DNA from: Streptomyces sp. NBS 14/10
Lineage (GTDB): Bacteria; Actinomycetota; Actinomycetes; Streptomycetales; Streptomycetaceae
Length of the DNA: 53,262 nucleotides
Reading direction: 5' to 3'
Assembly: GCF_002224125.1 (NCBI RefSeq)
Contig: NZ_NCSM01000012.1
Coordinates: 1-53,262 of the forward strand
How positions within the stretch are numbered: position 1 is the stretch's first letter; each line of letters starts with the position of its first letter. The translations under genes were made by a program, and so were the position numbers. The notes beneath the pieces were generated by a model. The model worked only from the letters and a program-made list of their open reading frames with translations, was not told the origin of the DNA and did not search any database. This document shows, one piece after another, positions 40,474 to 49,887 of this stretch.

Positions 40474-43287
40474 TCAGCGGCCCCGGGGCAGCGGCTGCTC
40501 CGTCCAGATCACCTTGCCGTGCTCGGTGTAACGGGTGCCCCAGCGCCGGGCGAGCTGGGCGACCAGGAACAGCCCGCGGCCGCCCTCGTCGGTGGTGCGG
40601 GCCCGGCGCAGCCGCGGGGAGGTGCTGCTGCCGTCGGCCATCTCGCAGATGAGCGCGCGCTCGCGCAGCAAGCGCAGTTGCAGTGGTTCGCGGCCGTACC
40701 GGATGGCGTTGGTGACCAGCTCGCTGACGATCAGCTCGGTGGTGAACGCCGGCTCATCGAGGCCCCACTCGGTCAGCCGCGCGATGACCTCCTGGCGCGC
40801 CCGGGACACCTCGGCCGGGTCCGCGGGCAGATCCCAGACGGCGACCTGATCCTCGCCCAGCGCCCGGGTACGGGCCACGAGCAGCACCACATCGTCCACG
40901 GGGCGCTCCGGGAACAGCGACTCCAGGGCGGCGCAGGTCTGCTCCGGCGTACGGCCCGGACGGGCCAGCACCGCGCGCAGCCGCTCGAAGCCGACCCCCG
41001 GGTCGTGGCCGTCGCCGGTGAGCAGGCCGTCGGTGTAGAGCACCAGCAGACTGCCCTCGGGGACCTCGAAGTCGGCGGTCTCGAACGGCAGGCCGCCCAC
41101 GCCGAGCGGCGGCCCCGGGGGCACGTCGGGGAACTCCACGGTGCCGTCGGGCAGCACCAGGGCGGGCGGCGGGTGTCCGGCCCGGGCGGCGGTGCAGCGG
41201 CGGTTCACCGGGTCGTAGACGGCGTACAGACACCCGGAGCCGACGATGCCCGGCTCGCTCTCGCCGCCCGGCCCGGGCCCGGCGTCCGTCGGGTACGCAT
41301 CCGTGCCGCCCGCCGGGTCGGCGCCCAGGGCGTCCGTACCCGCCGCGTCCGGGTCGAGACGGCAGACCAGATCGTCGAGTTGGCTGAGCACTTCGTCGAC
41401 CGCCAGGTCCAGCGCCGAGAAGTTGTGGACGGCGGTGCGTAGCCGGCCCATCGTCGCCGTCGCGTGCAGTCCGTGCCCGACCACGTCGCCGACCGCCAGG
41501 GCCACCCGGGCGCCGGACAGCGGGAGCACATCGAACCAGTCGCCCCCGACCCCGGTCGTCGCGGGCCGGTAGCGGTGGGCGGCCTCCACGGCGTGCTGCG
41601 CGGGCAGCCCGCGGGGCAGGAGGCTGCGCTGGAGCGCCAGCGCGGTCGTGTGCTCGCGGGTGAAGCGCCGCGCGTTGTCGATGCATACGGCGGCGCGGCT
41701 GACCAGGTCCTCGGCCAGGGACAGATCGTCCTCCTCGAAGGGCTGCTTGAGCGCGGAGCGGTAGAACGCGGCCACGCCCAGGACGACGCCCCGGGCCCGC
41801 ATCGGCACCGCGATCAGCGAATGGATCCCCGCGCGCAGCGCCTGTCCGCCGCGGGCCGGATCGTTGGCCAGCCAGCCGTACGCCTCGTTCAGATACGGCT
41901 CGAGTACGGGTTCGCCGGTGGCGAGCGCGCGGGCGTGCGGTGTGGCGGCGGCGTAGCGGACCGACTCGCCCACCGCGTACAGATGGGACCCCGTGCGCAC
42001 CCCCGCCATCGCCACCCGCAGCAGCGGGCCGCCGGTCCCCATCGGCTCCTCGCCGCGCAGCACGCAGTCCGGCAGGTCCACGGCCATATAGTCGGCGAAC
42101 CGCGGCACGGCCACCTCGGTCAGCTCCTCGGCGGTGCGGGCGACGTCCAAGGTGGTGCCGACCGTCACGCCCGCCTCGCACAGCAGCCCCAGCCGCTCCC
42201 GCGCCAGCAGCGCCAGGCGGCTGACGCCGGGCTCCCCGACGGCGAGCGGCCCGCCGCGCGCCCACGCGTCGGCGGAAGGTACGGGGCCGGGGCGGCCCGG
42301 CGCGGCGGGCGGGTACGCGGGAAGCGCGAGGTTCCCCAGGGCGAGCGGGGGCATCGGACCTCCGCCCGCGAGGACGGGCGGCTCGGGGGAGCTTGTACGG
42401 TCCTCAGCGGCACAGCGGCAGCGCTCGCCGCCGGGCAGCACGGCCTCGACGAGGAAGCCGATCGCGCCGGTGGGGCCGTGGGCCTCATGGCACCAGAGCG
42501 TGACACCGCGCCCTTCGGGGAGCCGCGCCTCCACGACACAGGCGCGTCCGCCGGCGATGAGCTGTACGGCCAGCTCCTGGAGGACCAGCCGATCCCGCCG
42601 GTCGAGGGCGTCGGGGGCCTCCCGGGCGCCGCCGACCGCGAAGGAGGCGAGCAGGGCCCGCTCGCGGGCGGTGATGCGGTCGAGCAGCCGCTGCTCGACG
42701 GCGACCGCCGCCTGGTGGACCAGGCCCAGCATCGATACGTCGGCGTGGCGGTGGTCGCAGGTCAGGTCGAGCGCGCCGAGGACGCGCCCGCTCAACGGGT
42801 CGCGGATGGGGGCGGCCGCGCAGGCGAACTGTCGCATGATGTCGGCGAAGTGCTCCCGGCCGCATACGAAGGCGGGCTGCCGGGCCGCGAGCGCGGTGCC
42901 CATGCCGTTGGTGCCGGTGAGCTCCTCGGAGAAGCCGAAGCCGGGGGCGAGGTTCAGGGAGTCGAGGAAGCGGTTGAGCGAGTGTTCGCCGACCCGGCGC
43001 TCCAGCACTCGGGCGTCCTGGTCGCACAGGACCGCGCTCACCCGGATACCGGAGACCTGGGACTCGAGCCGGTCCAGCACCGGCCGGGCGGCCTCGGCCA
43101 GGCTGCCGCCGAGGTCCAGCTCCGTGTGGTAAAGCACGTCCACGTGGTCGGCGGCGATACCCAGCGACCGGCAGCGCTCCCAGGAGCTGAGGATCGGCGG
43201 ACGTACGGCGCGGCTGACGAGTCTGCCCGCCAGAAATCGGTCGTGGGCATCGGTGAGGACGGCGGTGTCGTCCCAGCTGACCGGCAC
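40474..43287 (-). CDS. Multidomain GAF / PP2C phosphatase / HATPase sensor protein
   Basis: A 937-residue cytoplasmic signalling protein. The N-terminus (about 1-230) resembles the GAF-type sensor of AcoR-like activators (RPPILSSWERCRSLGI, EELTGTNGMGTALAARQ, PIRDPLSGRVLGALDLT). A second GAF lies around 370-530 (LIAVPMRARGVVLGVAAFYR). The PP2C/SpoIIE domain follows (GVGGDWFDVLPLSG, GDVVGHGLHA, VLYTDGLL, DDVVLLVART), with a Gly/Asp-rich insert. A C-terminal HATPase anti-sigma-type kinase domain ends it (VSELVTNAIRYG, DEGGRGLFLVAQLARRWG). Start GTG 43287 after GGGGAAGTG. It joins phosphatase and RsbW-like kinase in one chain, so it could both phosphorylate and dephosphorylate partner-switch proteins. 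Confidence 0.9.
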   Translation of the reverse strand: MPVSWDDTAVLTDAHDRFLAGRLVSRAVRPPILSSWERCRSLGIAADHVDVLYHTELDLGGSLAEAARPVLDRLESQVSGIRVSAVLCDQDARVLERRVGEHSLNRFLDSLNLAPGFGFSEELTGTNGMGTALAARQPAFVCGREHFADIMRQFACAAAPIRDPLSGRVLGALDLTCDHRHADVSMLGLVHQAAVAVEQRLLDRITARERALLASFAVGGAREAPDALDRRDRLVLQELAVQLIAGGRACVVEARLPEGRGVTLWCHEAHGPTGAIGFLVEAVLPGGERCRCAAEDRTSSPEPPVLAGGGPMPPLALGNLALPAYPPAAPGRPGPVPSADAWARGGPLAVGEPGVSRLALLARERLGLLCEAGVTVGTTLDVARTAEELTEVAVPRFADYMAVDLPDCVLRGEEPMGTGGPLLRVAMAGVRTGSHLYAVGESVRYAAATPHARALATGEPVLEPYLNEAYGWLANDPARGGQALRAGIHSLIAVPMRARGVVLGVAAFYRSALKQPFEEDDLSLAEDLVSRAAVCIDNARRFTREHTTALALQRSLLPRGLPAQHAVEAAHRYRPATTGVGGDWFDVLPLSGARVALAVGDVVGHGLHATATMGRLRTAVHNFSALDLAVDEVLSQLDDLVCRLDPDAAGTDALGADPAGGTDAYPTDAGPGPGGESEPGIVGSGCLYAVYDPVNRRCTAARAGHPPPALVLPDGTVEFPDVPPGPPLGVGGLPFETADFEVPEGSLLVLYTDGLLTGDGHDPGVGFERLRAVLARPGRTPEQTCAALESLFPERPVDDVVLLVARTRALGEDQVAVWDLPADPAEVSRARQEVIARLTEWGLDEPAFTTELIVSELVTNAIRYGREPLQLRLLRERALICEMADGSSTSPRLRRARTTDEGGRGLFLVAQLARRWGTRYTEHGKVIWTEQPLPRGR

Positions 43288-43531
43288 TTCATCACTTCCC
43301 CGAGGAATGCTCCCTCTGTCGGGATTCAAGTTTCACCCCAAATGGGGGCATATGCCAGCAGAGAGGGTGAAGGGGGGGTAACGGACAGTATCGGCGCTGG
43401 AGAAACCGCGTCCTGGTGCGCGGGGTGATCAGGGTGATCGGGGTGACCCTCCACGCCCGACGGACCGGGGCCCGACGGACCGGGGCCCGGACGGCGCCGG
43501 TCCGTCGGGCGGAGCGTCCGAATGGGGGCCC

Positions 43532-44062
43532 TCAGGCCGCCTGGGCGACGGTCCGGCGGCCGGTGGACGGGGGCGCCATGATGCCGCCGCGGCGCAGGAC
43601 CGCGTAGCCGACGCCGATGCCCACGGCCACCGGCCACTCGATCGCGTCCGCGGCGCCCAGCAGGCCCAGGCCCACGTACAGCGGCAGACCGCCCTTGGCG
43701 GGCAGCCAGCGGCGGGCCACCGCCACCGGCAGCAACGCCGCGTCCATCAGGCCGCCCGCCATGCCCCCCATCGTGGGGCGCCCCATGGTGGGGACGGTGA
43801 CGGTGAAGGACCGCTTGCCGCCGTCGGTCATGGCCTTGACCGGCTTACCGGCCTTCGCCACGGCCTTGGTGCTCTTCGTGGCCGTACCGGCCGTGGCCTT
43901 CGTGGCCGTGGCCTTCGCGCCGGTGCTCTTCGTGGCGGTGCTCTTCGCGGCCGTGCTCTTCGCGGCGGCCGCGGTCTTCTGCCGGGCCGTCGTCTTCTGC
44001 CGGGCCGCTGTCTTCGTCTTGTCCGAGGCCCCGCGCTTGCGGGTGGTGGTGGGAGTACTCAC
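43532..44062 (-). CDS. Lys/Ala/Thr-rich histone-H1-like membrane-associated protein
   Basis: A 176-residue protein. The N-terminal 80 residues are Lys/Ala/Thr repeats like a histone H1 tail (AAKSTAAKSTATKSTGAK). The C-terminal half is hydrophobic (LPLYVGLGLLGAADAIEWPVAVGIGVGYAVL), predicting two membrane segments. Start chosen at GTG 44062 (STPTTTRKRG); in-frame GTGs at 44071 and 44077 are alternatives. It is divergent from the giant P-type ATPase. The basic tail could bind DNA or polyphosphate near the membrane. No function is known to me. Confidence 0.75.
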   Translation of the reverse strand: MSTPTTTRKRGASDKTKTAARQKTTARQKTAAAAKSTAAKSTATKSTGAKATATKATAGTATKSTKAVAKAGKPVKAMTDGGKRSFTVTVPTMGRPTMGGMAGGLMDAALLPVAVARRWLPAKGGLPLYVGLGLLGAADAIEWPVAVGIGVGYAVLRRGGIMAPPSTGRRTVAQAA

Positions 44063-44137
44063 AGATCTCACGTCCACACATGGTTGACGTTGCGGTAATT
44101 CCTCACTTTTCAGGGTAATCGGGATTCATCTTCTGCC

Positions 44138-44189
44138 GAACAGGGCGCCTTCCGCTGAACAGGGCGCCTTCCGGCCGAACAGGGCGCCG
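44138..44189. repeat. Three direct repeats upstream of the P-type ATPase
   Basis: GAACAGGGCGCCTTCCG occurs at 44138-44154 and 44157-44173, with a shorter third copy GAACAGGGCGCCG at 44177-44189. The period is 19-20 bp, close to two helical turns, and each copy contains the palindrome GGCGCC. The array ends 42 bp before the ATPase start, suggesting repeated regulator sites. Confidence 0.8.
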
Positions 44190-44231
44190 AGTGGGGGCGG
44201 CTGCCGGGCGACGTACAGGGAGGCCGCGCCG

Positions 44232-47200
44232 ATGTCCCAGGCACCACGGTCAGAACGGTCGGAACAGCCGGAACAGTCGCGGCGATCAGGACCGCGTATC
44301 CCGGCGCCCCCGCTGCTGGGACCCCTCACCGGCGGGGTGGCCGCCGGTGTGCGCGGCGCGGCCGGACTGGTCGGACGGCTGGCCAGGCTGCCACAGCGCG
44401 GAGTGTGGTCCCACCCCGGGCGCTGCTATATCGAGGTCCGGGGGGTGCACGGCACCGGGGGCGAGCGGGTCGGCCGCCGCGTGGAGACGGCGCTCGAAAC
44501 ACACCCCGGTGTCCGGTGGGCGCGGGTCAACGCGCCCACCGAACGCGTCGTGGTGTCGCTCGTCTCCCCGCCGCCGCGCGAATCCGAACTGGTCGCCCTG
44601 GTCGAACAGGCCGAAGCCCTCGGAGCCGCCGTCGTGGCCGAGGAGTTCGACGAATGGCGCCCGGAACCGCACCACCCCTCCGAAGGCGCCAGCACCCCCG
44701 AATCCCTCTCCGCGCTGACCGCGGACACCGTGGGCCTGACCCTGTCCACCGCGCTGCGCCTGGCCCCCTGGCTCAAACTGCCCACCGAGGTGGGCGCGCT
44801 GGCCTCCCTGCTCCAGCACCATCCGCGGGTCCGCCGGCTGGCCGCGGCGATCGGCGGCGCGGAGCGGGCCGACTCCGCCCTGACCGCGCTGAGCGCACTG
44901 GCCCAGGGAGTGGCCACGCACGGCGGAGGGCTCGCCCTGGACACGGTCGAGCGCATCGCCCAGTGGCGGGAAGCCGACGCGGAGAGCGAGGCATGGGAGG
45001 CGGCCGAACCGCATCTGGTACACGGACCGCGCGACGTGGCCGCCGAACCGATCATCGTCGAGCGGCCCGGACCGCCCCCCAGGGACGCCACCGCGCACTA
45101 CGCGGAGCGGTCCATGCGCGCCGGGGCCGTCGCCGGCGCCCTCGCCGTGCCGTTCGCCGGCCCCCGCCGCGGGCTCGCCGTAACGCTGGCCTCCGTACCC
45201 AAGGCGACGGGGGGTGGCCGGGAAGGGTTCGCGACCAACCTCGGCCGCTTTCTCGCGCTGCGCGGCGTGGTGGCCATGGACCGCGGAGCGCTCCGGCGGC
45301 TGGGCCAGGTCGACACCGTGCTGCTGGACGAGGAGGCGCTGCGCAGCGACCGGTACGAGCCCATCGACATCGAGGTGCTCGCCGGAGCCGAGGCCCCGCT
45401 GATCGCCGAACGGCTCTTCGAACTCTTCGAACCCGACGGTCCCCTGGAGGTCCGCCGCAACGGCCAGGGCTGGGCACTGGGGCCCCTGGACCGGCTCGAT
45501 CTGACGGGCCGTACGGGCAGTCAGGCCGCCTCCCGGCTGCGCCGCAAGGGCAGCGAGCGCGTCCTCGGCCTGGCCAAGGGCCGCCGTCTGCGGGCCGTGG
45601 TCGGGCTGGCCGTGCAGACCGCCCCGGGCGCCGAGGCCGTGGCGGCCGCCGCCCGCCGGGCGGGCGCCCGCGTGGTCCTGGCCACCGACCGCCCCCACCC
45701 CGCTTTTGCCTTCGCGGACGCGGTGGTGCCCGCCGGAGGGCGCCTGGTGGCCTCGGTGCGCGCCCTGCAGGCCGACGGCGGCGTGGTGCTGCTGCTCTCG
45801 GGCAACCGCCGGGCGCTGGGCGCCGCCGACTGCGGCATCGGCACCCACCGAGAGGGCGAGCCCCCGGCCTGGGGAGCGCATCTGCTGGTCGGCGCGGACC
45901 TGGAATCCGCCGGGGTGATCGTGGACGCTGTGGGAGTGGCGGCCCGGGTCGACCGAGAAAGCGCCATACTCGCGGCCGGCGGCAGCGGCGTCGGCGCCGT
46001 CGCCGCCCTCCGGGCCCGGCGCCGCCAGGCCGCCGCGCGCGCCACCGGCGCCAGCAACATCGCCGGCACCCTCGCGTTCTGCATGGGCAACTGGCGCGCC
46101 CGGCAGCTGATAGCGCGCCCCCTGGCCCCGCCGGTGACCTCCACCCCCTGGCATCTGATGCCCGTCCCGCGCGTCCTGGAACGCCTGGGCACCCGGTCCG
46201 ACGGCCTCGCCCCGGCCGAGGCCGCCGCCCGCGCCCGCGCCCCCGGCGCACCGCGCACCGGAGAGCCGCCCGCCACCAGCCTGCCCTCGGCGTTCATCGA
46301 GGAGCTGGCCAACCCCCTCACCCCGGTGCTCGCCGCCGGGGCCGCGCTGGCCGCGGCCGTGGGATCGCGCACCGACGCCGCCCTGGTGGCCGCCATCACC
46401 GGCACCTCCGCGCTGGTCGGTGCGGTCCAGCGAGTCAGGACCGAACGCGCCCTGGCCGAGCTGTTCGCCCGCTCCGCCATCGGCGCACGAGTACGCCGCG
46501 GCGGCACCGAGCGGCTGGTCGCCGCCGGTGACCTGGTGGCCGGTGACATCGTCGCGCTGCGCCCCGAGGACGTGGTGCCCGCCGACTGCCGGCTGCTGGA
46601 GGCCGAGGGCCTGGAGGTCGACGAGTCGTCGCTGACCGGCGAATCCCTCCCGGTGGCCAAGGACCCGGCGCCGGTGGCCGCCGCGGACATCACCGGGCGC
46701 CGCTCGATGCTCTACGAGGGCACCACCGTCTCCGCCGGTCGGGCGGTGGCCGTCGTGGTGGCCACCGGCACCTCCACCGAGGTCGGCCGCAGCCTCGCCA
46801 CCGCGCGCCAGGCCGCGCCCGTCACCGGCGTCGAGGCCCGGCTCGGCAGGCTCACCCGGGCCAGTCTGCCCATCGCCCTCGGCTCCGCGTCCGCGGTCTC
46901 CGGAGCCGGACTGCTGCACGGCCGCAAGCTGACCGACACGCTGTCCTCCGCGGTCAACCTCGCCGTCGCCTCCGTACCCGAAGGGCTGCCCTTCCTGGTC
47001 AACGCGGCCCAGCTCGCCGCCGCACGCCGCCTGGCCGACCTCGGCGCGCTGGTGCGCAACCCCCGCACCATCGAGGCGCTGGGCCGCGCCGACGTCCTGT
47101 GCTTCGACAAGACCGGCACCCTCACCGAGGGCAACCTCCAACTCGCGTCCGTCATCAGCGACGGAGAGGACCAACTGCCCGCCGACCGGCTCGACAGCCC

Positions 47201-48728
47201 GCGCAAGGCCGTGCTCGCCGCCGCGCTGCGCGCCACCCCGCCCGCCCGGCAGGCCGAGCCCATGGCCCACCAGACCGACCGCGCGGTGACGGCCGGGGCC
47301 CGCCGCGCCGGGGTCGCCGTACGACACGGCGCCCCGCGCTGGCGGCGCACCGACTCACTGCCCTTCGAACCCTCCCGGGCCTACCACGCCACCGCCGGGC
47401 GCACCTCCCACCGCATGCTGCTGAGCGTGAAGGGCGCACCCGAGAACGTGCTGCTGCGCTGCGCACACCGGCGGACCCGGGACGTACGGACCCCGGACGT
47501 ACGGAGCCGGGACGTACGGACCCCGCTGGACCCCGCCGCCGCCAAGGAACTCGCCGACCGCGCCGAGGAACTGGCCGGCGCGGGCCGCCGGATCCTGGCC
47601 GTGGCCGAGCGGCCCATGGCGGACGACGAGGAGCTGACCGACGAGTCCGTACGGGACCTGGACTTCCTCGGCTTCATCGCGCTCGCCGACCCGGTCCGCA
47701 CCAGCGCCGCCCCCGCCACCAGGCGGCTGCACGAGGCGGGTGTGCACACCGTGATGCTCACCGGCGACCACCCGGCCACCGCGGACGCCATCGCCGCGAC
47801 CGTCAGCGACGTCCCGGAACCCAAGGTGTGCACGGGCCCCGAACTGGACGAACTCGACGACGCCAGACTCGACGAACTCCTGCCCACCGTCGATGTGATC
47901 GCCCGGTGCAGCCCGCACCACAAGGTCCGCATCGTCCAGGCGTACCAGCGCCTGGGCCGGGTCGTGGCGATGACCGGCGACGGGGCCAACGACGCCCCCG
48001 CCATCCGCCTCGCGGACGTCGGGATCGCCCTCGGCAGGCGCGGCACGCCCGCCGCGACCGCCGCCGCCGACCTGGTCGTCGGCGACGACCGGCTGGAGAC
48101 CATCGTCTCGGCGCTCATGGAGGGCCGGGCCATGTGGGCCTCGGTACGGGCCGCGCTCGCCATCCTCATCGGCGGCAACCTGGGAGAGGTCACCTTCAGC
48201 GTGGTCACCTCCGCGCTCACCGGCGGCACACCGCTGAGCGCCCGGCAGATCATGCTGGTCAACCTGCTCACCGACCTCGCGCCCGCGCTCGCCATCGCGG
48301 TACGCGAGCCGACCGGCCACACCGGCGAGCGGCTGCTGCGCGAAGGCCCGCACCGCTCCCTGGGCACCGCCCTGACCCACGAGATGCTGCTGCGCGGCGC
48401 CATCACCGCGCTCGGCGCGGGCATGGCCTGGTCCGGCGCCCGGCTCACCGGCCGCGGCCGACGCGCGAGCACGGTCGCGCTCGTCGCCCTGGTCGGCACC
48501 CAGCTCGCCCAGACCCTGGCCACCGGCGGCCTGGACCGGCACGTCCTGATCGCCGGGTTCGGTTCCGCGGCGGTCCTCGCGGGCATCGTCCAGACACCGG
48601 GCGTCAGCCAGTTCTTCGGCTGCACCCCGCTGGGCCCGGTGGCGTGGGGGATCACCATGGGCTCCATCGTCACGGCCACGCTGGTCGGCGCGGCGCTGAC
48701 TCCGCTGGTGCGCGGTATGGCGGCGTAG
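44232..48728 (+). CDS. Giant CtpI-like cation P-type ATPase with degenerate N-terminal half
   Basis: A 1498-residue P-type ATPase resembling mycobacterial CtpI. The C-terminal half (about 640-1498) is complete: actuator TGES (EVDESSLTGESLPVAKD), phosphorylated Asp959 in CFDKTGTLTEG, nucleotide domain, MLTGDHPATADA, MTGDGANDAPAIRLADVGI and several membrane helices. The N-terminal half starts with a ferredoxin-like domain (CYIEVRGVHGTGGERVGRRVE) and continues with what looks like a decayed ATPase: VDTVLLDEEALRSD aligns with the phosphorylation loop (Asp366 kept, KTGT lost) and LLSGNRRALGAADCGIG with the hinge motif. Start ATG 44232 after GGGAGG. The ion is unknown; DKTGT without a CPC motif argues against a heavy-metal P1B pump. 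Confidence 0.9.
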   Translation: MSQAPRSERSEQPEQSRRSGPRIPAPPLLGPLTGGVAAGVRGAAGLVGRLARLPQRGVWSHPGRCYIEVRGVHGTGGERVGRRVETALETHPGVRWARVNAPTERVVVSLVSPPPRESELVALVEQAEALGAAVVAEEFDEWRPEPHHPSEGASTPESLSALTADTVGLTLSTALRLAPWLKLPTEVGALASLLQHHPRVRRLAAAIGGAERADSALTALSALAQGVATHGGGLALDTVERIAQWREADAESEAWEAAEPHLVHGPRDVAAEPIIVERPGPPPRDATAHYAERSMRAGAVAGALAVPFAGPRRGLAVTLASVPKATGGGREGFATNLGRFLALRGVVAMDRGALRRLGQVDTVLLDEEALRSDRYEPIDIEVLAGAEAPLIAERLFELFEPDGPLEVRRNGQGWALGPLDRLDLTGRTGSQAASRLRRKGSERVLGLAKGRRLRAVVGLAVQTAPGAEAVAAAARRAGARVVLATDRPHPAFAFADAVVPAGGRLVASVRALQADGGVVLLLSGNRRALGAADCGIGTHREGEPPAWGAHLLVGADLESAGVIVDAVGVAARVDRESAILAAGGSGVGAVAALRARRRQAAARATGASNIAGTLAFCMGNWRARQLIARPLAPPVTSTPWHLMPVPRVLERLGTRSDGLAPAEAAARARAPGAPRTGEPPATSLPSAFIEELANPLTPVLAAGAALAAAVGSRTDAALVAAITGTSALVGAVQRVRTERALAELFARSAIGARVRRGGTERLVAAGDLVAGDIVALRPEDVVPADCRLLEAEGLEVDESSLTGESLPVAKDPAPVAAADITGRRSMLYEGTTVSAGRAVAVVVATGTSTEVGRSLATARQAAPVTGVEARLGRLTRASLPIALGSASAVSGAGLLHGRKLTDTLSSAVNLAVASVPEGLPFLVNAAQLAAARRLADLGALVRNPRTIEALGRADVLCFDKTGTLTEGNLQLASVISDGEDQLPADRLDSPRKAVLAAALRATPPARQAEPMAHQTDRAVTAGARRAGVAVRHGAPRWRRTDSLPFEPSRAYHATAGRTSHRMLLSVKGAPENVLLRCAHRRTRDVRTPDVRSRDVRTPLDPAAAKELADRAEELAGAGRRILAVAERPMADDEELTDESVRDLDFLGFIALADPVRTSAAPATRRLHEAGVHTVMLTGDHPATADAIAATVSDVPEPKVCTGPELDELDDARLDELLPTVDVIARCSPHHKVRIVQAYQRLGRVVAMTGDGANDAPAIRLADVGIALGRRGTPAATAAADLVVGDDRLETIVSALMEGRAMWASVRAALAILIGGNLGEVTFSVVTSALTGGTPLSARQIMLVNLLTDLAPALAIAVREPTGHTGERLLREGPHRSLGTALTHEMLLRGAITALGAGMAWSGARLTGRGRRASTVALVALVGTQLAQTLATGGLDRHVLIAGFGSAAVLAGIVQTPGVSQFFGCTPLGPVAWGITMGSIVTATLVGAALTPLVRGMAA

Positions 48729-48770
48729 GGCGAGGGCGAGGGCTGGGGCGCGGGCGTACGGCGTGCGGGG

Positions 48771-48804
48771 GGCTTACCAGCGTACGGGGCTTACCAGCGT
48801 ACGG
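48771..48804. repeat. 17-bp tandem duplication at the end of the MBL gene
   Basis: GGCTTACCAGCGTACGG is present at 48771-48787 and again at 48788-48804. The second copy encodes the last codons and stop (TTA at 48791-48793 on this strand) of the MBL hydrolase; the first is a non-coding copy just beyond it. Confidence 0.9.
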
Positions 48805-49702
48805 CCGAGAAGTCGATCGGCTGGGGCCTCAGCGCCCGCACCCGGTCCGTCAGCTCCCTCATGCGGCGGGCCGTCTCGGCGGCGGGCAGCCGCTTACGGT
48901 CCCCATGGCCGGGCAGCAGCCACTCGAAGCGCAGCCGCGGGACCGTACGGACCAGGGACGCGGCCAGCTCCTCGATGGAGTACCAGGTCACGCTCTCCAC
49001 GACCTCGATATCCGCCGTGGTGCGCGACCAGTAGAGGCTGTCGCCGCTGAAGCAGTACCGGTCGTCCGCGACGTACAGCACGCTGCCCTCGGTGTGCCCG
49101 GGGAGCGGATGGGCGACCACGCCCTCGGCCACCTCGACCGGCTCGACGCCGCGCAGCACACGGTCCGCGTCCGGGGCCGCGGCCAGATCGCCCTCGTGGA
49201 TCCACAGCCGGGCGCCGAAGCGGTCCGCCCAGCGGCGGCCGTGCGCCGCGTGGTCGCGGTGGGTGAGCAGCACATCGGTCACCGGGCCCAGCGCCTCGTA
49301 CCGCCCCGCCAGCGTCTCGCTCCAGCGCGGGGTGTCGACCATGACGCTCCCCGAACCGCGGCGCAGCAGATACGAGTTGGCCGCGGCGGTGTGCGTCGAG
49401 TTGTGTCCGCACAGCCAGACGGAGTCGTCCAGGGCCAGCGGAAACGGGTCGAGCGCCGGATCGAGCCGCTGTCCGGCGGGAGGGCGGATCGACCGGGTGT
49501 GACAGGCGTACGCGGCGGTGTGCAGCAGCCTGGTCTCCGCCTCGTCGCGCGGCTGGCGCAACACTCGCGAACGGCCGTCGGCCTCGCCGATCAGCCCCGG
49601 CGCGAGCTGCCGCGCCACATCGCAGTTCGTACAGCGGTCGTCCACGTGCCAGCCGCCCTGTCGGTCGCCCTGCCCGGGGGCTGGCTGCGCCGTGTCGCTC
49701 AT
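48791..49702 (-). CDS. MBL-fold hydrolase with ferredoxin-like N-terminus
   Basis: A 303-residue protein. The first 70 residues contain DDRCTNCDVARQLAPG and a third cysteine in AYACHTRSI, resembling a divergent mono-cluster ferredoxin with three instead of four cysteines. The rest is a metallo-beta-lactamase fold: LLTHRDHAAHGRRWAD replaces HxHxDH, followed by LPGHTEGSVLYV, FSGDSLYWSR and LLPGHGDRKRL. Start ATG 49702 (MSDTAQP). It converges on the P-type ATPase gene. The combination suggests a redox-linked hydrolase or thiolesterase; the substrate is unknown. Confidence 0.85.
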   Translation of the reverse strand: MSDTAQPAPGQGDRQGGWHVDDRCTNCDVARQLAPGLIGEADGRSRVLRQPRDEAETRLLHTAAYACHTRSIRPPAGQRLDPALDPFPLALDDSVWLCGHNSTHTAAANSYLLRRGSGSVMVDTPRWSETLAGRYEALGPVTDVLLTHRDHAAHGRRWADRFGARLWIHEGDLAAAPDADRVLRGVEPVEVAEGVVAHPLPGHTEGSVLYVADDRYCFSGDSLYWSRTTADIEVVESVTWYSIEELAASLVRTVPRLRFEWLLPGHGDRKRLPAAETARRMRELTDRVRALRPQPIDFSAVRW

Positions 49703-49887
49703 GGTTCGAGGTCCCTTCCGTCTGTGCCGATTCCTCTGTCGATCACGGCCGGTGCGCGGCCGCTCACCCCATGCATATCCCGGGTGCGGCCCAAAAAAGA
49801 AGAGCGGCCGGACCTTGTTGTTTTCCGGGGAGGGGACTCTGAGCGACCGCGGCACGCGCGGAGGGTTTGTAGTGATTTGTCGGTCTG

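Noticed and set aside
44286..47327. A 1013-codon minus-strand frame opposite the P-type ATPase
   Set aside because: Long antisense frames are expected in high-GC DNA; it has no recognisable motif, while the plus strand has complete P-type ATPase signatures.
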